From Streptomyces venezuelae ATCC 10712 (GTDB lineage: Bacteria > Actinomycetota > Actinomycetes > Streptomycetales > Streptomycetaceae), in assembly GCF_008639165.1 (NCBI RefSeq), contig NZ_CP029197.1, forward strand, positions 7,320,001-7,384,000: a DNA stretch of 64,000 nucleotides, in the 5' to 3' direction. Each line of letters begins with the position of its first letter. Within the stretch, counting starts at the first letter, position 1. This document shows positions 60,082-64,000 of this stretch, in pieces. The notes under the pieces are model-generated. The model searched no databases, was not told the DNA's origin, and worked only from the letters and a program-made list of their open reading frames with translations. The position numbers and the translations under genes were made by a program.

Positions 60082-61632
60082 ATGGGGCTCATCGACGTGG
60101 ACCACGCGGGGCTGGTCGTCGCGGCGCAGGCCGGTGACGACGGGGCGCGCGAGGAGCTGATCGCCGCGTACCTGCCGCTGGTCTACAACATCGTCGGGCG
60201 CGCGCTGAGCGGCCACGCCGACGTCGACGACGTCGTCCAGGAGACCCTGCTGCGCGTGGTCCGCGACCTGCCCGCCGTGCGCGCCCCGGAGAGCTTCCGG
60301 TCCTGGCTCGTGTCGATCACGCTCCGCCAGATCAACACCCACCTGCACCGGAAGTACGCCTTCGCCGAACGGACCACGGTCATCGACGAGGCGCACGAGA
60401 TACCGGACGTCGGCGCGGAGCCCGTGGACACGGCGATCCTGCGGCTGCACGTCTCGGACGAGCGCCGTCGCGTCGTCGAAGCCGGCCGGTGGCTCGATCC
60501 GGACCACCGGGTGCTGCTGTCGCTCTGGTGGCAGGAATGCGCCGGCTCGCTGAGCCGTGACGACATCGCCGCCGCGACGGGGCTCACGGTCGCCCACGTC
60601 GGAGTACGCCTGCAACGCATGCGCGAGCAGCTGGACCTGTGCAGGACGATCGTCGCCGCGCTGGAGGCCGACCCGCGCTGCGCCCGACTGGACGAGGCCG
60701 TCGCCGGCTGGGACGGCCTGCGCGCATCGGTGTGGCGCAAGCGCATCGCGCGGCACACCCGCGACTGCCCGGTCTGCACGGAGCAGACGACCGAACGGGT
60801 TCCGGCCGAGTTGCTCCCCCTCGGTCTCGCGACGCTGGCCGTGCCGGCCGGGCTGGTCTCCGCGCTCGTCGCCAAGGGCCTGTTGTCGGGCACCGCCGCG
60901 ATCGCCGCCGGGCCGGCCGCGGCACACGTCGCCGCCGGCACCGCGGCGGGGGGAGGCGGCCTGCACGCCGCGCTGAGCGGCAAATTCGCGGCGATCACCG
61001 CCCACCCGCTGGCGAGCCTCACCGCCGGCGCGGTGCTCATCGCCGGAACCGCCACCTATGTGACCTGGCCCGAACCGGCACCTCGGGTGCCCGCCGTCAT
61101 CGCCGCCCCCACCGCGGGCACCGCCCCGCCGGTCCCGTCGCGCACCACGACGCCGGACGAACCGTCCCCCGTGAGTCCGTCCGCCGCGGCAGCCGATGTT
61201 CCGCTCGGGGTGCGGTCGCTGGAGTCCGTGGATGAACCCGGCCTGTTCGTCACCTCTGCAGGCGACCACGCGACGCTCGGCCGGGTCTCCGCGTCCAGCG
61301 GCGCGCAGACCCGGAACCGGGGCACCTTCACGGTCGTCGCGGGGCTGGCCGACACCCGGTGCGTCACCTTCCGCGCCGCGGACGGCCGCTACCTTCGCCA
61401 CTCCTACCTGCGGCTGCGGCTGAGCGCCGACGACGGCAGCGAGCTGTTCCGTGAGGACGCGACCTTCTGTCCGCGCCCCGGGTCGGTCGCGGGGTCGGTG
61501 ACCCTGCACGCCCACAACTATCCCGGTTCCGTCCTCCGCCACCGGGACGGAGGCATCTGGCTCGACGGCTCCGACGGAACACGGACCTTCGCCGGTCAGG
61601 CATCCTTCATCGTGCGCCAGGCCTGGTCCTGA
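60082..61632 (+). CDS. ECF sigma factor fused to membrane helix and CBM42 (AbfB) sugar-binding domain
   Basis: 516 residues; ATG 60082 with GGAGAGGGTGGGA. Residues ~10-92 are sigma region 2 (EELIAAYLPLVYNIVGRAL, DVDDVVQETLLRVV, SFRSWLVSITLRQINTHLHR) and ~125-195 are region 4 (LTVAHVGVRLQRMREQL). H225-x3-C229-x2-C232 is an anti-sigma-type zinc motif. Residues ~245-290 are hydrophobic and ~311-329 form a clear membrane helix, then a Pro/Thr linker. Residues ~376-516 match the AbfB/CBM42 fold (RCVTFRAADGRYLRH, DDGSELFREDATF, HNYPGSVLRHRDGG). Predicted topology: sigma inside, CBM outside. Likely controls nearby arabinoxylan genes on binding side-chain arabinose (inference). Confidence 0.87.
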   Translation: MGLIDVDHAGLVVAAQAGDDGAREELIAAYLPLVYNIVGRALSGHADVDDVVQETLLRVVRDLPAVRAPESFRSWLVSITLRQINTHLHRKYAFAERTTVIDEAHEIPDVGAEPVDTAILRLHVSDERRRVVEAGRWLDPDHRVLLSLWWQECAGSLSRDDIAAATGLTVAHVGVRLQRMREQLDLCRTIVAALEADPRCARLDEAVAGWDGLRASVWRKRIARHTRDCPVCTEQTTERVPAELLPLGLATLAVPAGLVSALVAKGLLSGTAAIAAGPAAAHVAAGTAAGGGGLHAALSGKFAAITAHPLASLTAGAVLIAGTATYVTWPEPAPRVPAVIAAPTAGTAPPVPSRTTTPDEPSPVSPSAAAADVPLGVRSLESVDEPGLFVTSAGDHATLGRVSASSGAQTRNRGTFTVVAGLADTRCVTFRAADGRYLRHSYLRLRLSADDGSELFREDATFCPRPGSVAGSVTLHAHNYPGSVLRHRDGGIWLDGSDGTRTFAGQASFIVRQAWS

Positions 61633-61778
61633 GAGTCGCTCCTGCGCAGGTCGCAGGCAGAAACTGAGCGAACTTCCGGACGGCGCGACTTTTTCTGTTA
61701 CGCGACCGCGAGTTCGGCAGCCTCCACTTCAGGGGTGACCTTCCCCCACTGCTGTATCCCCCTGAAGAGAGGCCTCCC

Positions 61779-61826
61779 ATGACGCGACGCACCCATCTGA
61801 ACCGCGACCCGCGAGCAAAGGCATGA
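61779..61826 (+). CDS. possible 15-residue leader ORF before the GH10-GH62 gene
   Basis: ATG at 61779 has GAGAGG close upstream, better than the RBS of the main gene. The frame MTRRTHLNRDPRAKA ends at TGA 61824-61826, overlapping the ATG at 61823 by 4 bp. Coupled leader, or a frameshift relative to the true start. Confidence 0.35.
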   Translation: MTRRTHLNRDPRAKA

Positions 61827-64000
61827 AGGGCCTGCACCGGCTCCGCCGCCGTCGCCGGACCTGGGTGGCAGGACTGTCGGCCGCGGCGGTGGTCGCCGGC
61901 GCCCTGACGCTCCTCCCCGGCTCCGCCGGCGCCGCGGGCCTGGGTACGCACGCGGCCCCCTCGGGCCGGTACTTCGGCACGGCCGTGGCCGCGGGCCGCC
62001 TCGGCGACTCGGCGTACACCGCGATCGCCGACCGGGAGTTCAACATGATCACCCCGGAGAACGAGATGAAGTGGGACGCCGTCGAGCCGTCCCGCGGCCG
62101 TTTCGACTTCGGTCCCGCGGACCGGATCGTCGAGCGTGCCCTGGCACGCGGCCAGCGCGTCCGCGGCCACACCACGGTCTGGCACTCGCAGCTCCCCTCC
62201 TGGGTGGGCTCCATCCGCGACACGAAGACGCTGCGCGGCGTGATGAACCACCACATCACCACCCAGATGACCCACTACAAGGGCAAGATCTACGCCTGGG
62301 ACGTGGTCAACGAGGCCTTCGCCGATGGCGGCAGCGGCCGGCTCCGCGACTCGGTCTTCCAGAAGGTGCTGGGCGACGGCTTCATCGAGGAGGCGTTCCG
62401 CACCGCCCGCGCGGCCGACCCCTCGGCCAAGCTCTGCTACAACGACTACAACATCGAGAACTGGTCGGACGCCAAGACCCAGGGCGTCTACCGCCTGGTG
62501 AAGGACTTCACGTCCCGAGGCGTTCCCATCGACTGCGTCGGCTTCCAGAGCCACTTCGGCGCGGGCGGCCCGCCGGCGAGCTTCAAGACGACCCTGGCCA
62601 ACTTCGCCGCCCTGGGCGTCGACGTCCAGATCACCGAGCTGGACATCGCCCAGGCATCACCTGCCCACTACGCGAGTGCGGTCAGCACCTGTCTGTCCGT
62701 GGCCCGGTGCACCGGCATCACGGTGTGGGGCGTCCGTGACAGCGACTCCTGGCGGAGCGCCGAAAGCCCGCTGCTGTTCGACCGGAACGGCAAGCCCAAG
62801 CCCGCGTACGCCGCCGTCATGAACGCCCTCGGCTCCGGCTCGGGTCCCACCCCGAGCAAGCCGGCCGACGGTACGGGGAGCGGTACGGGGGAGATCAAGG
62901 GCGTGGCCTCCGGCCGCTGTCTGGACGTCCCCGCCTCCACCACCGCCAACGGCACCCGGGCGCAGCTGTGGGACTGTAGCGGCCAGGCCAACCAGCGCTG
63001 GACCCACACCGCCGGCAAGCAGCTGAAGATCCACGGCGACAAGTGCCTGGACGCCAAGGGCAAGGGCACCGCCAACGGCACCGCGGTGGTCGTCTGGGAC
63101 TGCAACGGCGGCACCAACCAGCAGTGGAACGTCCACACCGACGGCACGATCACCGGCGTCCAGTCCGGTCTGTGCCTCGATGCCGTCGGCGCGGCCACCG
63201 CCAACGGCACCCCGATCCAGCTGCACGCCTGTGGGGGTGTCGGCAACCAGAAGTGGTCCGCCCCGTCCGGATCGGGCGGCGGCACGTGCGTGCTTCCGTC
63301 GACGTACAAGTGGAGCTCGACGGGTGCCCTGGCGCAGCCCAAGGCCGGGTGGGCCTCGCTGAAGGACTTCACCCATGTGGTGCTGGGCGGCAAGCACCTG
63401 GTCTACGGGTCGAACTTCAACGGATCGACGTACGGCTCGATGACGTTCAGCCCCTTCACCACCTGGTCGGACATGGCGTCCGCAGGACAGAAGGCGATGA
63501 AGCAGCCCGCGGTCGCACCCACCCTGTTCTACTTCGCACCCAAGAAGATCTGGGTGCTGGCGTACCAGTGGGGCAGGACCGCGTTCTCCTACCGGACGTC
63601 GACCGACCCCACCAACCCGAACGGCTGGTCGGCGGAGCAGGAGCTCTTCTCCGGAAGCATCACCGGCTCGGGCACGGGCCCCATCGACCAGACGCTCATC
63701 GGCGACGGGACGAACATGTACCTGTTCTTCGCCGGTGACAACGGCAAGATCTACCGGGCCAGCATGCCGATCGGGAACTTCCCGGGCAGCTTCGGCTCCT
63801 CGTACACGACGGTCATGAGCGACACCGCGAAGAACCTGTTCGAGGCGCCGCAGGTGTACAAGGTCAAGGACCAGAACCAGTACCTCATGATCGTCGAGGC
63901 CCGGGGCGCGGGCGAGCGCCGCTACTTCCGCTCGTTCACGGCCTCCAGCCTGAGCGGTGCGTGGACCCCGCAGGCCGCGACCGAGAGCAACCCCTTCGCG
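61823..64000 (+). CDS. secreted GH10-CBM13-GH62 fusion (xylanase plus arabinofuranosidase), C-terminus beyond the edge
   Basis: 726 codons to the edge, no stop. Arg-rich signal peptide ends near AGAAG (~39). GH10 domain ~45-335: NMITPENEMKWDAVEP, RGHTTVWHSQLP, acid/base Glu in WDVVNEAFADGG, nucleophile Glu in ITELDIAQAS. CBM13 ~355-485 with NQRWT, NQQWN, NQKWS. From ~490, GH62 starts CVLPSTYKWSSTGALAQPK and is very close to the GH62 at 58402, lacking only the last ~65 residues. Would cut the xylan backbone and remove arabinose in one enzyme. The start is overlapped by the leader frame. Confidence 0.93.
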   Translation, partial: MKGLHRLRRRRRTWVAGLSAAAVVAGALTLLPGSAGAAGLGTHAAPSGRYFGTAVAAGRLGDSAYTAIADREFNMITPENEMKWDAVEPSRGRFDFGPADRIVERALARGQRVRGHTTVWHSQLPSWVGSIRDTKTLRGVMNHHITTQMTHYKGKIYAWDVVNEAFADGGSGRLRDSVFQKVLGDGFIEEAFRTARAADPSAKLCYNDYNIENWSDAKTQGVYRLVKDFTSRGVPIDCVGFQSHFGAGGPPASFKTTLANFAALGVDVQITELDIAQASPAHYASAVSTCLSVARCTGITVWGVRDSDSWRSAESPLLFDRNGKPKPAYAAVMNALGSGSGPTPSKPADGTGSGTGEIKGVASGRCLDVPASTTANGTRAQLWDCSGQANQRWTHTAGKQLKIHGDKCLDAKGKGTANGTAVVVWDCNGGTNQQWNVHTDGTITGVQSGLCLDAVGAATANGTPIQLHACGGVGNQKWSAPSGSGGGTCVLPSTYKWSSTGALAQPKAGWASLKDFTHVVLGGKHLVYGSNFNGSTYGSMTFSPFTTWSDMASAGQKAMKQPAVAPTLFYFAPKKIWVLAYQWGRTAFSYRTSTDPTNPNGWSAEQELFSGSITGSGTGPIDQTLIGDGTNMYLFFAGDNGKIYRASMPIGNFPGSFGSSYTTVMSDTAKNLFEAPQVYKVKDQNQYLMIVEARGAGERRYFRSFTASSLSGAWTPQAATESNPFA
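63563..63811 (+). repeat. near-identical GH62 tract, copy 2
   Basis: Counterpart of 59248-59496, offset 4315 bases; 248 of 249 bases are the same. Confidence 0.85.

Noticed and set aside
58372..61542. 1056-residue reverse-strand frame across GH62 and sigma factor genes
   Set aside because: Crosses a terminator and two clear forward genes; composition is Val/Gly/Arg-rich antisense noise.
61779..61823. Calling the GH10-GH62 gene frameshifted at its start
   Set aside because: The ATG at 61823 begins a complete signal peptide, so the gene is fine without the upstream frame; kept only as a possible leader.
1..64000. tRNA, rRNA, insertion sequence or secondary-metabolite cluster
   Set aside because: No cloverleaf, transposase, inverted-terminal element or PKS/NRPS-type gene was recognised by eye; a tRNAscan or ISfinder run could overturn this.

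Overview
The window looks like chromosomal DNA of a Streptomyces species. Evidence: GC content is very high, with strong G/C bias at third codon positions. Start codons are often GTG and sometimes TTG. Genes sit in tightly packed operons with ATGA, GTGA or TGATG junctions. A zinc-free set of ribosomal-protein paralogues lies behind a Zur-like box. One gene carries the rare TTA codon, and a xylan/arabinose utilisation island closely resembles the Streptomyces bxl and xln systems. I saw no rRNA or tRNA genes, insertion sequences, prophage or CRISPR array.

Left part (1-20.5 kb): two divergent CHAT-domain (caspase-like) genes stand at the edge. A run of stress and housekeeping accessory genes follows: a TPP-dependent oxidase with an F420-type oxidoreductase, an isochorismatase, a decayed short-chain dehydrogenase, a UdgX-type uracil-DNA glycosylase, two paralogous proteins of unknown function, a lipoprotein, a duplicated-domain membrane protein, metallophosphatase/BON genes, a HAD phosphatase, an SRPBCC protein and a methyltransferase. 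Next comes a coupled operon of CDGSH protein, iron-containing redox enzyme and nucleotidyltransferase. Then comes a zinc-starvation ribosomal island (L28, S14 / L31, COG0523 protein, S18) and a stand-alone TsaD.

Middle (20.5-26.7 kb): a TauE/SafE exporter, two secreted GH6 cellulases with a divergent CelR-type LacI regulator and 14-bp boxes, a block of ~57-bp tandem repeats, and a zinc-type alcohol dehydrogenase split by an in-frame amber codon.

Right (26.7-64 kb): an arabinoxylan utilisation locus. A furanose-type ABC importer (YtfQ/YtfR/YtfT/YjfF-like) with a mutarotase converges on a ChvE/GguA/GguB-like importer. A LacI regulator and araB-araA-araD follow. A palindrome close to TTGTTAGCGCTCACAA recurs upstream of these units and, fully symmetric, inside the signal-peptide codons of a GH30 gene, so it probably defines one arabinose regulon. 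A second LacI regulator (BxlR-like) leads a GH3-GH43 operon. It lies divergent to a Bxl-type xylo-oligosaccharide importer, whose genes run on into GH30, GH10, Gfo/Idh dehydrogenase, DUF6807/PmoA, cupin and GH62 genes. CGAAA-n3-TTTCG-type sites mark this unit and the GH10 xylanase gene.

The most unusual gene lies between two arabinofuranosidase genes. It encodes an ECF sigma factor fused, through an HxxxCxxC motif and a membrane helix, to a CBM42/AbfB arabinose-binding domain, so one polypeptide may sense arabinoxylan outside the cell and carry a sigma factor inside. The window ends inside a secreted GH10-CBM13-GH62 fusion whose GH62 part shares a nearly identical 249-bp tract with the upstream GH62 gene.
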